Below are positions 14,907 through 23,793 of a stretch of 55,400 nt of DNA, piece by piece. Source of the stretch: an uncultured Caulobacteraceae bacterium (GTDB lineage: Bacteria > Pseudomonadota > Alphaproteobacteria > Caulobacterales > TH1-2); NCBI GenBank assembly GCA_937967425.1, contig CALBST010000375.1, forward strand, positions 1 to 55,400. Reading direction: 5' to 3'. The number at the start of each line of letters is the position of its first letter. Positions within the stretch are counted from its first letter, which is position 1. Made by a program: the position numbers and the translations under genes. A model generated the notes under the pieces. That model was not told the DNA's origin. It saw only the letters and a program-made list of their open reading frames with translations, and did no database searches.

Positions 14907-17474
14907 ATGAGCGAAGTGGGGGACTTTGTAGAAAGCGGCGCGGCGGCGCTTGCGCGTCCACGCGCCAGGCATGGCGATGCGACTCCGCGCTCCAAGCTGG
15001 AGCCAAAACCGTGGACGCAGCGCGATCGGGTGACGCGCGCGCGATTGTTGGATCGCCTGCAGCGCGCGCGGCAAAAGCGCCTGATCTCGCTCGTCGGCCC
15101 AACGGGCAGCGGAAAGTCCATTTTGCTGGCGCAGCACTTTCAAGCCTGCCGCGCTCAGGGCGAGCCGATCGCTTGGCTGACGCTCGATCGCGCCGACACC
15201 GATCCGGGCCTCCTGCTCAATGGCCTGGTGCGTGCGCTGGAAACAATACTTGGCCCCGCACCTGACGATGTGCGCCATGACGCGGTCGCGGCCGCGACGA
15301 ACGAGCCCGCGCTTGCGATCCGCCGCCTGCTCGATTGGCCGAAACTCGCCAACGCCGATGCCTGCGTAATTGTGGATGGTTACGAGATCGTCGCGGGTGC
15401 GCCGAGCGCGGCGCTGATTGACGCTTGGGTGCGCGTGGGCGCATCGCGCCTCATCGTCGCCAGCCGCGTCGCGCCCGACGCGCCGCTGGCGCTCACTCGA
15501 GCTCAAGGCGACGTCGACACCATCACGGCGCGCGATCTGGCGCTCGACACCGATGAACTGATGGCGCTCGCGGGCGAACACGTGTCGGCCGTCTATATCG
15601 ACCGGCTGATGCGAGAGACAGGCGGCGCGCCGGTGGTGGCCTGTCACGCACTTGCCGCGCTGCGCGAACCGATGTTGGAGCGGCCGCCGCTGTACCTGCG
15701 CAGCTGGCGCGGCACGCTGCAGGATTATTATCGCGAGCAGCTCCGGCACGATCTGAGCCCGGCGCTCTGGAACGCACTGGTTCGCCTTGCGGCGGTCGAG
15801 TTCTTCAACATCCCGCTAGCGAGCGAAATCGTTGGCGCGCCGGCGGGTGGGCTCGTCGCTGAGCTCTATCGCGAGCGCGGTCTGGTGATCCGGCATGGCG
15901 CGGGCGGCATCTATCATGTCGATCCGGGCTTGCGCTCAGCACTCGCGCCGGAGCTTGAATGGATCGAGGAAGACGAGCTTCGCCGGCTGCATAGTCGCGC
16001 CGCCGCTTGGTTCGCCAAGCGCGGGCACGCGCCCTATGCGGCGCTCCACGCGATCGCCGCGAATGATCACTGTTTGGCCGCCGCTTGCATGTCAAAAGCC
16101 GGTTCAGCCGCATTCAGCGCGCGTGTGGGCGTGCGCGAACTGCGCCTAAGCTTGAGCAGCCTGAGCGATATCGAGACGCATGAGCCGATCATCACGCAGG
16201 CGCGCGCGCTAACCTTGGCGCAGGAGGCGCCGAGCCGCTATAGCGATTTGGTCAAAGCCGAAGTCGTCGATCCCCGCACCGATCCTGAGATGACGCTGAT
16301 CAATGCGTTCATCGACGCTTACGCCGATATCGCGCCACTGCCGGAACTGGTCGAGGTCTGCCGCGACCTGGCGATGACAGACAACGTCTCCGATTTAGCG
16401 CCGCGCGGGCTGGCGCGTTGCTATTTGTGCTGGGAAGCGTTGCGCGACGGGCGTCTCCAGGACGCGCTGCAATGGGCCATGCTTTCGCGCGACGATCTTG
16501 AATTCGCCGATGCGGCTTATGCGGGCGTGTTCGTCCATTTGCACGCGGCGCACATTCTCTTCTACCTGGACGACATCGAGCGCGCGCGGCTGCATGTAAG
16601 CGAGGCCGCGCAAGCGACCAAGCTCTTCTTCCCGGACGATCCGCGCCTGATGAACCTGGTTTGGGTGTGGGCGGCCTGGATTGAGTCCGAGCACGGCGCC
16701 GACTTGCGCGCCGAGGACGTTGCGGCGTCGTTTGAGGCGACCTGCGCAGGCGAAGGGTGGGCGGATGCTTTGTGGATGTGCACCGTGCTGGCGAGCCGCC
16801 AAGCGATGCGGCGCGGCGATCTGGTTGGCGCGGCCCGCGCCTTGGATCGTGGACTTGGTGAAGCGTCAGCGCGGGGCGCAACACGCCTGCTCTGGTCGCT
16901 GCGCAGTGAGCGCGTGCGGCTGCTGACGGCGATGGGCGACCTGGATGCCGCCATGTCCGACGCGCTGCGACTTGATCTGTTTGATCTTCAGCGCCCGCCG
17001 CTTGGCGCCGAGCCTCTAACTTGGCGCGAGGTGACGGAGGGCTGGGTCAATGCCGCGCGTCTAGCCCTAGCGCAAGGCGATCTGGCGCGAGCTAGCGCGC
17101 TAGCTGAGCGCCTGCAGGCGTTTGCGGTCGAGCGTGATATTCTTCGCCTAAGCAAGCTCGCCGCGCGTTTCCTCGACATGATCGCAACCGGCGAAATCGA
17201 TCCGATGCCGGATTGCGCTGATGATTGTTACGAATGCGGTCAGCAACACGCGTGCGAGACCGGCGCTGTCGCCGCGGCGCGCCAGGGCTCACCGCTGACC
17301 CCACGCGAACAGGAATTGATGAAACTCGTCGCCAAGGGCTTGGTGAACAAGCAGATCGCTTACGAACTGGGCGTGACCGAGACCACGATCAAATTTCACA
17401 TGCGTAACATCTACAAAAAACTCAGGGCCCGCAATCGCGTGCAGGCCCTGATGCGCTTGAGTGGTGCAGACTAG
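14907..17474 (+). CDS. LAL-type LuxR family transcriptional activator (MalT-like)
   Basis: This 855-residue protein has an N-terminal P-loop ATPase with Walker A 'GPTGSGKS' at residues 64-71 and a hydrophobic acidic strand 'ACVIVDGYEIV' as a Walker B candidate. The long alpha-helical middle is TPR-like. A C-terminal LuxR/GerE helix-turn-helix lies near residues 795-850 ('LTPREQELMKLVAKGLVNKQ', then 'IAYELGVTETTIKFHMRNIY'). LAL proteins are ATP-dependent activators of catabolic operons. A Cys-rich stretch ('CADDCYECGQQHAC') just before the HTH is unusual. It lies between the FAD oxidase and a TonB receptor and probably regulates the surrounding cluster. Confidence 0.88.
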   Translation: MSEVGDFVESGAAALARPRARHGDATPRSKLEPKPWTQRDRVTRARLLDRLQRARQKRLISLVGPTGSGKSILLAQHFQACRAQGEPIAWLTLDRADTDPGLLLNGLVRALETILGPAPDDVRHDAVAAATNEPALAIRRLLDWPKLANADACVIVDGYEIVAGAPSAALIDAWVRVGASRLIVASRVAPDAPLALTRAQGDVDTITARDLALDTDELMALAGEHVSAVYIDRLMRETGGAPVVACHALAALREPMLERPPLYLRSWRGTLQDYYREQLRHDLSPALWNALVRLAAVEFFNIPLASEIVGAPAGGLVAELYRERGLVIRHGAGGIYHVDPGLRSALAPELEWIEEDELRRLHSRAAAWFAKRGHAPYAALHAIAANDHCLAAACMSKAGSAAFSARVGVRELRLSLSSLSDIETHEPIITQARALTLAQEAPSRYSDLVKAEVVDPRTDPEMTLINAFIDAYADIAPLPELVEVCRDLAMTDNVSDLAPRGLARCYLCWEALRDGRLQDALQWAMLSRDDLEFADAAYAGVFVHLHAAHILFYLDDIERARLHVSEAAQATKLFFPDDPRLMNLVWVWAAWIESEHGADLRAEDVAASFEATCAGEGWADALWMCTVLASRQAMRRGDLVGAARALDRGLGEASARGATRLLWSLRSERVRLLTAMGDLDAAMSDALRLDLFDLQRPPLGAEPLTWREVTEGWVNAARLALAQGDLARASALAERLQAFAVERDILRLSKLAARFLDMIATGEIDPMPDCADDCYECGQQHACETGAVAAARQGSPLTPREQELMKLVAKGLVNKQIAYELGVTETTIKFHMRNIYKKLRARNRVQALMRLSGAD

Positions 17475-17510
17475 CCGGCGCGATTTCTGGGAGACCACGC
17501 TGGCTCCTGA

Positions 17511-19643
17511 TTAGAAGCGATAGCCAAGCTGCACGCCGTAACGCTGTGTGCGGCCACGCACGCCAACTTCAGCGTACGAGGTGATTATGCGACTTGAAGC
17601 GTCGGCATAGTATTCTTCGTCGAAGGCGTTATCGAGGAAAGCCGTAAGTGTCCACGACTCGCTACGCAGAGCGGCGCGCAGATCGACCAGCGAATAGGCT
17701 GGCTGATTGTCGAGGTAGTACGGCAACGCACCGTTGGCCTCGCGGCTGTAATACTCATAGTACAGCCCCGATTGGCCGGTTAGTGCTGCGCGCAATTGCA
17801 GGTCCCATGCATCCGTGACTGGGCGCGTGTAATCGAGCGCGAGGTTGTAGGTGAGTTCCGGCGAGAATGGCGGGCGATTGCCTTCGACAATGGAGAGGGC
17901 CGGAAAGTCCTTGATCTCGCTGTCGAGATACCCGACGCCGCCGCTCAATGTCAGCGAAGAGGTGAGGCGAGCGGAGAACTCGACTTCGAAGCCGACGCTC
18001 TCTGTCTCCGGAATATTGACCATGCCCTGCTGCCCGGTGCCGAGATCGAGCAATTGCACTTGCTGGTTCTCGTAGAGGATCGAATACGCGGCGACATTCA
18101 GCAAGAGACGCCCATCAAAGAGATAGGATTTCAGGCCAACTTCGTAGTTGGTGGTCTCTTCGGATTCGTAGATGCGGTCGAACACCGGGCCTGGCGTATT
18201 GAACCCGCCGCTGCGGAAGCCCTGCGCAGCCGTGGCGTAGAGCGTCAGGTCGGGCGCCAACGTGTAGGCCAGCGACAGCTTCGGCTGGAACATGGTGAAG
18301 GTGTGGCTCACCACGCGATCGGGATCGCCCGGCGCCGACAAATTGTTGGTCTGCTCGCGCTCGTCTTCGTCGTAACGGCCGGCAAGCGTGAGTTCGAGGC
18401 GATCGGTAATGTCATAGTTCAGCTGCGCGAATGCGGCCCACGCAGCGTTGTCATCTGTTGCGTCAGCGAGCAAATTTAACGCGAAAGGCACAACTTCGAC
18501 GTCCGTGAAACGATTACGCTCTGTTGCGACATAGAAAAGGCCCGCCGTGTAGCGGAACCGCCCATCATCGGACGACGTCAAGCGAACTTCTTGGCTCAAC
18601 GCCTCAATCTCGGTGCTTTGCAAATTGAGCTCAAGCACGTCAACCGGCGACATATCGAGGTCGTAGCTTGATTCATCCGAGGATTGGACGTAGCCGGTCG
18701 TGGCGCTGAGTTCGCCGAGGCCGGTATCGAGCGAGGCTTTGAATGAGACTTCGTCCACTTCCAAACGCCCCCAGCCCTCGCGGCCGGACACCGGCGGCAG
18801 CGAGAAATCGTCCGTGTCGCCGTTCGGAAGGATCGAACCGTTGTACCCGGCATTCTCCGTCGTATCGTGCGCGGCGCGGAAATCGAGCGTGAGGCTATCC
18901 GTTGGGCGCGCAAGCAGGCGCATGCGGCCGTACGAATTCGTCAGCGCGTTGGTTTCCCCACCCGTAAACGGATTGGTGATCGTACCGTTGAAATCGTTGT
19001 AGTGCCCGGCGACGCGGAAGAGCAGACGATCGGAGCCAAGCGGGCCTGAGAGCACGCCCTCGATCATCTCGTCCTCACCATTAGCGTAACCAACAGTGAC
19101 GCCGCCTTCGAACTCATCGGTCGGCTCGCGGGTCACAATATTGATCGCGCCGCCGATGGCGTTACGGCCGTAGAGTGCGCCTTGCGGACCGCGAAGCACC
19201 TCGATGCGCTCGACATCCACCAGCCCTTGGTTGATAGCGCTGACACTGATTACCTGCACACCATCGACTACGACGGCGACCGGCGCTTCGCCCTGGTATT
19301 GCTGACCGACGCCGCGGATGTTGATCAGCGCGATGCCTGGTGACTGACTGGCTTCGACCAGCGCCATACTTGGCGTCAGGCGCACGAAATCGTTGAGTTC
19401 GTTCACGCCTGCACGCTCGATGTGTTCGGCGGAGAAAGCGGTGATAGCGTCCGGAACGTCAACCAAGCGCTCAGCGCGCGAGCGCGCGGTGACAACCAAT
19501 TCCTCGACGCCGCCATCATCGGCATCCGCCGTCGGCGAGGTTTGCGCCAGAGCGGCGCCCGTCCAACCAAGAGAAACCAGCGACGTAGCGCTGAACAACA
19601 AATTCCGCATCGTCGCGGCCGTGGCTTTCTCGCGCTTGGACAT
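17511..19643 (-). CDS. TonB-dependent outer membrane receptor
   Basis: The 710-residue protein has a signal peptide ('LLFSATSLVSLGWTGAALAQ'), a TonB-box-like 'EELVVTARS', a plug domain ('VDVPDAITAFSAEHIERAGV', then 'INIRGVGQQYQGEAPVAVVV', 'LRGPQGALYGRNAIGGAINI') and a 22-strand-type barrel ending in Tyr-Arg-Phe. Length is normal for substrate-specific receptors of alphaproteobacteria. It imports an unknown substrate by TonB/ExbBD energy. The start at 19643 is preferred; an internal ATG at 19610 would shorten the N-region. A dyad at 19709-19726, shared with the Rieske promoter, lies 66-83 bp upstream of the start, suggesting control by the adjacent LAL regulator. Confidence 0.92.
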   Translation of the reverse strand: MSKREKATAATMRNLLFSATSLVSLGWTGAALAQTSPTADADDGGVEELVVTARSRAERLVDVPDAITAFSAEHIERAGVNELNDFVRLTPSMALVEASQSPGIALINIRGVGQQYQGEAPVAVVVDGVQVISVSAINQGLVDVERIEVLRGPQGALYGRNAIGGAINIVTREPTDEFEGGVTVGYANGEDEMIEGVLSGPLGSDRLLFRVAGHYNDFNGTITNPFTGGETNALTNSYGRMRLLARPTDSLTLDFRAAHDTTENAGYNGSILPNGDTDDFSLPPVSGREGWGRLEVDEVSFKASLDTGLGELSATTGYVQSSDESSYDLDMSPVDVLELNLQSTEIEALSQEVRLTSSDDGRFRYTAGLFYVATERNRFTDVEVVPFALNLLADATDDNAAWAAFAQLNYDITDRLELTLAGRYDEDEREQTNNLSAPGDPDRVVSHTFTMFQPKLSLAYTLAPDLTLYATAAQGFRSGGFNTPGPVFDRIYESEETTNYEVGLKSYLFDGRLLLNVAAYSILYENQQVQLLDLGTGQQGMVNIPETESVGFEVEFSARLTSSLTLSGGVGYLDSEIKDFPALSIVEGNRPPFSPELTYNLALDYTRPVTDAWDLQLRAALTGQSGLYYEYYSREANGALPYYLDNQPAYSLVDLRAALRSESWTLTAFLDNAFDEEYYADASSRIITSYAEVGVRGRTQRYGVQLGYRF

Positions 19644-19708
19644 GCTGCAACCCCCGTAGAGTCATTATAGCCTGACACAGCTTCCCGGTGGCACCGTCGA
19701 ATTCATAG

Positions 19709-19726
19709 CTGCCCAGTGGGATAGGT
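19709..19726 (-). promoter_or_regulatory. Shared dyad site 1 upstream of TonB receptor
   Basis: On the minus strand this reads ACCTATCCCACTGGGCAG. It matches the site at 20612-20629 at 14 of 18 positions and contains the TRGGY-type half (TAGGT on the plus strand) known for GerE/LuxR-type HTH proteins. It lies 66-83 bp upstream of the receptor start. A LAL-regulator site is inferred. Confidence 0.55.
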
Positions 19727-19799
19727 GTCGCATGCGCCAATGCTCGCGTACGGCATGAGCTTACGCGCGTGCGTTCGCGCCACACGCGCGCGCACCGCG

Positions 19800-20513
19800 C
19801 TACGCCACTTTCGCCTTTAAGTCAGCATTGGCGTCGAGCTTGCGCAGCATCGCTTGCGCCAAGGGCAGCGCCGACGCTGGATTCTGTCCGGTAAACACGA
19901 AGTCGGATTGCACGACATGCGCGGCAAAGGGCGCCGCTGCGCTGTAATACCCGCATGCCCGCTTCAGCGCTTCTTCCGGCAAAATCGGCACGATCTTGTC
20001 GAAACCAACCGCTACCTCTTCTGCGTTGCTGACAGAGGTCACGTTACGACCCCGCACCAGCGCTAGGCCTTCGGGTGTTTTCACATCGGCCAGCGCAACC
20101 GCGCCGTGGCATACCGCGCCGATGATTGCGCTGCGTGCCGCTAGATCATCGAGGAACGCGAGAAGTGCCGCATTGCCGGGAAAATCCCATGCGCCGCCGA
20201 CACCGCCGACAACGAAGCACGCATCGAAGTCCGCTGCCGCAACGTCCTTGATCGCTTTCGTGCTCGCGAGCGCACCTTGCGCTTTGGCGTCAGCCATGAA
20301 GCGTTGGCCGACGGGTGAGATCCAGCCCTCGCCAAAGCTCATCGGATCGAGTGGCGCAGCGCCGCCCTTAATCGACGCCATCGCGACTTCGCAGCCCGCC
20401 TCCTTGAATGCGTAATAGGGCTGCGCGAGTTCTTCCAGCCAGGAGCCGGTTTTGAAGCCAGTGCTGCCGAGTTCGCTGTGCGAGGTGAGGATAAAAACAA
20501 TCTTGTGAGCCAT
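19800..20513 (-). CDS. DJ-1/PfpI-like type 1 glutamine amidotransferase domain protein
   Basis: The 237-residue protein has the DJ-1/PfpI superfamily layout: 'KIVFILTSHSELGSTG', then 'CFVVGGVGGAWDFPGN', then the nucleophile elbow 'IIGAVCHGAVALAD', whose Cys-His is the usual catalytic pair. Members act as glyoxalase III, deglycase-like or other hydrolytic enzymes; many annotated as type 1 glutamine amidotransferases have no amidotransferase partner. The open frame extends to 20702, but that would overlap the divergent Rieske gene. ATG 20513 gives the normal family N-terminus. It shares its promoter region with the Rieske oxygenase. Confidence 0.85.
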   Translation of the reverse strand: MAHKIVFILTSHSELGSTGFKTGSWLEELAQPYYAFKEAGCEVAMASIKGGAAPLDPMSFGEGWISPVGQRFMADAKAQGALASTKAIKDVAAADFDACFVVGGVGGAWDFPGNAALLAFLDDLAARSAIIGAVCHGAVALADVKTPEGLALVRGRNVTSVSNAEEVAVGFDKIVPILPEEALKRACGYYSAAAPFAAHVVQSDFVFTGQNPASALPLAQAMLRKLDANADLKAKVA

Positions 20514-20611
20514 GCGCGCGCCTCCGGTTTGCTGGCAAAGCATCTGAGGAAGCCCGTAAGCGCCAGCTAGCAGAACGAACGGCAGCGCACCTGTCCGGAA
20601 GATCGCACCAC

Positions 20612-20629
20612 CTACCCCTTCGGATAGGT
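20612..20629. promoter_or_regulatory. Shared dyad site 2 in Rieske/DJ-1 divergent promoter
   Basis: CTACCCCTTCGGATAGGT has inverted halves CCTACCC and GGATAGG around a four-base centre (counting the C at 20611). It matches the receptor site at 14 of 18 positions. It lies 72-89 bp upstream of the Rieske start and 99-116 bp upstream of the DJ-1 start, a distance similar to that at the receptor gene. Confidence 0.55.
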
Positions 20630-20700
20630 TGGAGTGGACACGTTCTGGGCGGACTTTGATCCGAGCCGGCGCACTCCTCGCGCCGATCCGGAGACTTTGC

Positions 20701-21714
20701 ATGGCCGACGATCAATGGGGCGCGGGCATCGCCAATCCGCCACGGCGCCATATCAGCCACGATATTCCCGCTGAGGGCCAGGACGGCCTGTTCACGCAGG
20801 CATGGTACCCGATCTGCCTTTCGAGTGCGGCGACCAACACCAACGTGCGCGGCTTCGACTTCCTCGATGGGCGTGTGATTGTCGTGCGCGACGAGCACGG
20901 CCGTGCCCAGGTGCTTTCGGCCTATTGCCCGCACATGGGCGCGGACTTGGCGGCGGGCCACATGGTCGACGGGCAAATTCGCTGCATCTTCCACCATTGG
21001 AAGTATGGCGCGGACGGCCGCTGCCGTTCAACGGCGATCGGCGATCCAGCGCCGGAGGCTGCCAAGCTCTTTTGCTTTCCGACCCAAGAACGCTGGGGCC
21101 TCGTCTGGGCCTACAATGGCGAGACGCCGCATTACGATCTGCCGGACATGCCGTTCCCGGACGACGAGCTCGTGTTCAAAGTACGCGTTCTACCTGACCT
21201 TCCTGTCGACCCCTGGATCATCTGCGCCAACACGCCAGACATGCAGCACATTAAGACACTGCACGGCATCAATATCGAGGGTGAAGATCGACACGACGCC
21301 GTCGAGTGGACTGATCACTCGCTCAAATACAAGTTCACGGGCATCTATTCAAACGGAGACAAGCTTACGAACGAAATCGGCATTTTCGGCCCGACTCTGT
21401 ATTGGCAGTCCAGCCAGTTCGGAGAAAAATGGTTCGGCTTCATGTCGCCCTTTGGCCTTCCGCGGCCGTCAGTTTCGACGCTTTACATGGTCGTATGCGC
21501 CCGCAAGGATATGGGCACGCTCGAAGAGATCGATGCATGGCTGGAATTCGTGATTGATCTCGAAACCAAGGTCGTAAGCGAAGACGTGCACAACATGCTG
21601 ACGATGAAGTTCAAGCCTGGCGTGCTCACCCGCAGCGACAAAACCCTCGCGCGTTATCTGCGCATGATGAAAACGTTCCCCCGCGCCCATCCTTCGGCCG
21701 AATTCATCAAGTGA
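20701..21714 (+). CDS. Rieske non-haem iron oxygenase, alpha-type subunit
   Basis: The 337-residue protein has an N-terminal Rieske [2Fe-2S] domain, 'CPHMG' followed 15-16 residues on by 'CIFHHWKYG' (Cys-x-His and Cys-x2-His). A catalytic domain with 'NTPDMQHIKTLHG' supplies the mononuclear Fe ligands (two His, and a downstream Asp expected). Such oxygenases hydroxylate aromatic rings, demethylate N- or O-methyl groups or modify other C-H bonds. No ferredoxin or reductase gene is seen in the window, so electrons must come from elsewhere. It heads an operon with an SRPBCC protein (overlap or eight-base gap) and an FAD oxidoreductase. Confidence 0.9.
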   Translation: MADDQWGAGIANPPRRHISHDIPAEGQDGLFTQAWYPICLSSAATNTNVRGFDFLDGRVIVVRDEHGRAQVLSAYCPHMGADLAAGHMVDGQIRCIFHHWKYGADGRCRSTAIGDPAPEAAKLFCFPTQERWGLVWAYNGETPHYDLPDMPFPDDELVFKVRVLPDLPVDPWIICANTPDMQHIKTLHGINIEGEDRHDAVEWTDHSLKYKFTGIYSNGDKLTNEIGIFGPTLYWQSSQFGEKWFGFMSPFGLPRPSVSTLYMVVCARKDMGTLEEIDAWLEFVIDLETKVVSEDVHNMLTMKFKPGVLTRSDKTLARYLRMMKTFPRAHPSAEFIK

Positions 21715-21722
21715 GCGATCCC

Positions 21723-22157
21723 ATGTCAGGCTGCTACACCACAAGAACCACCATCGCCGCACCCGCCGACGCCGTCTGGGCCGCAATCAAGGATCTAGGC
21801 AACATGGATGTCGCCACCGGCATGGCCGATCGCGTCGAGATCACCACGCGCGACGGCGTACCGCTGCGCACGCTGCATCTGACGCCGGCGCTAGGCGGCG
21901 GCGTGGTGGCCGAAAAGATCACGCTGATCGACAACGCGAAGATGCATATGAATTATGAAGTGGTCGATTTCGGACCGCTGCCGGCGACGAGCTACAAGGG
22001 CTTCATGAAATTCATCCCGGACGGCGCCAAGACCGTACTGGATTATGAGGCGCACTTCGAAGGCTCCGACATCGAAGCCCTTGGCGCGATGGCCAAGGGC
22101 AATATCGACATGCTGGTGACGAACCTCGAAACGGCCGTCGCCAACGCCAAGCGCTGA
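21723..22157 (+). CDS. SRPBCC family protein
   Basis: The 144-residue protein has the START/Bet v1-like pattern: 'RTTIAAPADAVWAAIKDLGN', then 'VPLRTLHLTPALGGGVVAEK', 'MHMNYEVVDFGPLPATSYKG' and a long C-terminal helix. The fold binds hydrophobic ligands in a deep cavity. Some members are polyketide cyclases/dehydratases, others have unknown roles. The start is uncertain: a GTG at 21711 overlaps the Rieske stop, while ATG 21723 gives the usual N-terminus and was chosen. Position in the Rieske operon suggests it binds or transforms an intermediate. Confidence 0.83.
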   Translation: MSGCYTTRTTIAAPADAVWAAIKDLGNMDVATGMADRVEITTRDGVPLRTLHLTPALGGGVVAEKITLIDNAKMHMNYEVVDFGPLPATSYKGFMKFIPDGAKTVLDYEAHFEGSDIEALGAMAKGNIDMLVTNLETAVANAKR

Positions 22158-22179
22158 TCGCGCACACAAGGTTCATTGC

Positions 22180-23421
22180 ATGAGCAGTTCAGCCGACATC
22201 GTGATCGTCGGCGCGGGGATCATCGGCCTGTGCACGGCGCTGCAACTCGCACGCCGCACGCACGCCAAGATACTCGTGCTCGACAAGGGCGCCGGGCCAG
22301 GCGAAGGCTCCACCGGGGCGTCGTCGGCCGTGTGCCGATTCAAATACACACGCCCCGACACCGTGAACCTCGCGCGAGACGGCATCGCTGCGTATCAGAA
22401 TTGGTCCGAATTCGTGGGGCTCAAAGCGCCGCTTGCGCAATTCCACCGCCACGGCGTGCTGTGGTTCGCCGACGGCCGCCCGGATTGGCCAGCGCAAGAG
22501 GCTGAGCGCCTCGCTGCTCACGGCATTCGCGCCGCTGTGCTGGATGACCAGCAATTGCGTGAGCGCTTTCCAGCACTGAACCCCTGCACGATCCCGCCCG
22601 ATCTTGAGAACGGCGATGCTCACGCCTGCGGCGCCGGCGGGCTTCATCTGCTTGAGTTGGACGGCGGCTACATGGACCCCGTCGATGCACTGCAAGATCT
22701 ATTGACGGCGCTGCGCGCGCTCGGTGTAGACGTGCGCTTCCGCGCTGGCGTCGCCGGGATCAGGACACATGGCGGCGCTGTGCTCGGCGTAAGCTTAGCC
22801 AATGGCGAGCGCGTTGGGTGCGAGCACGTCGTCAACGCGGCGGGTCCGTGGTGCAATGAAATTTTCGCGCATGTCGGCCTTGATTGCCCATGGCCTCTAA
22901 AGCCTACGCGAATTCAGGTCGTGCATGTGGATCGCCCGACTGACGTCGTCGGCGACATTCCCGTCGCTGTCGATCCGTTGAGCGGGATATATTTCCGCTC
23001 GCAGAGCCGCGGCCAAGAAGTCATCGTCGGTTCGATACTCGAAGAGGATGAGCGCGAGGTGATTGAGCGGCCAGACGAATATGCGCGCTTCGTCGAGGAC
23101 GATTTCGCGCAAACGAAGCTGCACGCGCTCCAGCACAGGATCCCCGCGTTTAGCATTCGCGGCAAGGTGCGCGGCTATAGCGGGCTCTACACCATCAACG
23201 CGTCTGACGTGCATCCAGTGGTTGGTAAGACAGCTGTGCGCGGCTTCTATGTCGCCAATGGCTGCAGCGGCCACGGCTTCAAACTGGCGCCCGCCATCGG
23301 CTCACTGATCGCCCAGGAAATCGCCGGCAAGGCAGGCGCCTTCGACACCGACGTCGCGCCGAGCTTCCTCTCCTTCGACCGCGCGCCCATGGCGATCGCC
23401 TCAAAAAGCGTGCTGGCCTAA
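22180..23421 (+). CDS. FAD-dependent oxidoreductase (DAO/sarcosine oxidase-like)
   Basis: The 413-residue protein starts with the FAD-binding motif 'ADIVIVGAGIIGLCTALQLA', then 'GEGSTGASSAVCRFKYTRPD', a region typical of sarcosine oxidase beta and dimethylglycine oxidase relatives. The C-terminal FAD loop is 'GFYVANGCSGHGFKLAPAIG'. Enzymes of this group oxidise secondary or tertiary N-methyl amines and amino acids. It follows the Rieske and SRPBCC genes by 22 bases and is probably the second oxidation step of the same pathway. The substrate is unknown. Confidence 0.87.
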   Translation: MSSSADIVIVGAGIIGLCTALQLARRTHAKILVLDKGAGPGEGSTGASSAVCRFKYTRPDTVNLARDGIAAYQNWSEFVGLKAPLAQFHRHGVLWFADGRPDWPAQEAERLAAHGIRAAVLDDQQLRERFPALNPCTIPPDLENGDAHACGAGGLHLLELDGGYMDPVDALQDLLTALRALGVDVRFRAGVAGIRTHGGAVLGVSLANGERVGCEHVVNAAGPWCNEIFAHVGLDCPWPLKPTRIQVVHVDRPTDVVGDIPVAVDPLSGIYFRSQSRGQEVIVGSILEEDEREVIERPDEYARFVEDDFAQTKLHALQHRIPAFSIRGKVRGYSGLYTINASDVHPVVGKTAVRGFYVANGCSGHGFKLAPAIGSLIAQEIAGKAGAFDTDVAPSFLSFDRAPMAIASKSVLA

Positions 23422-23491
23422 GCTAGACCAGCGTCCACCAACTCGTGCGATCGCGTGAACGTCAACTTGGCAATATGCCTCGAAGCGGACC

Positions 23492-23716
23492 TCAGCGCTT
23501 CACGCGCCCTCCCCGCTCCAATAGAAGATGCGGGTCTATCTCTAGAACCGACGCTAGCCTCTCAATCATGTCTATGCTCGCGCTGTAGACGCTGCGCTCC
23601 AGCGCACTGATGTACGTCCGATCCACGCCTGCCTCATGAGCAAGCGCCTCTTGCGAAAGCTGCGCCGCAAGCCGGTATCTACGGAGATTACGGGCAAAAA
23701 CATCGCGCAGGGACAT
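23492..23716 (-). CDS. XRE family HTH regulator
   Basis: The 74-residue protein is almost entirely a Cro/C1-type helix-turn-helix: 'NLRRYRLAAQLSQEALAHEA', 'GVDRTYISALERSVYSASID', then 'MIERLASVLEIDPHLLL'. Its size and the 'GVDRTYIS.LER' block resemble controller proteins of restriction-modification and small addiction units. It is divergent from a 121-residue unknown gene, with the palindrome GAGTATACTC between them, so it probably controls both. Confidence 0.85.
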   Translation of the reverse strand: MSLRDVFARNLRRYRLAAQLSQEALAHEAGVDRTYISALERSVYSASIDMIERLASVLEIDPHLLLERGGRVKR

Positions 23717-23754
23717 GCCCCTGACGCCACAGCCTTGAGGTGCATTTCACCACG

Positions 23755-23764
23755 GAGTATACTC
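23755..23764. promoter_or_regulatory. Palindrome GAGTATACTC between XRE and partner gene
   Basis: A perfect 10-bp palindrome lies 39 bp upstream of the XRE start and 30 bp upstream of the GTG of the partner. GTATAC cores are common in controller-type XRE operators. TATACT within it could be a -10 element for the rightward gene. Confidence 0.5.
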
Positions 23765-23793
23765 TACAATCTAAACCCGAAGGCTGATCGATC

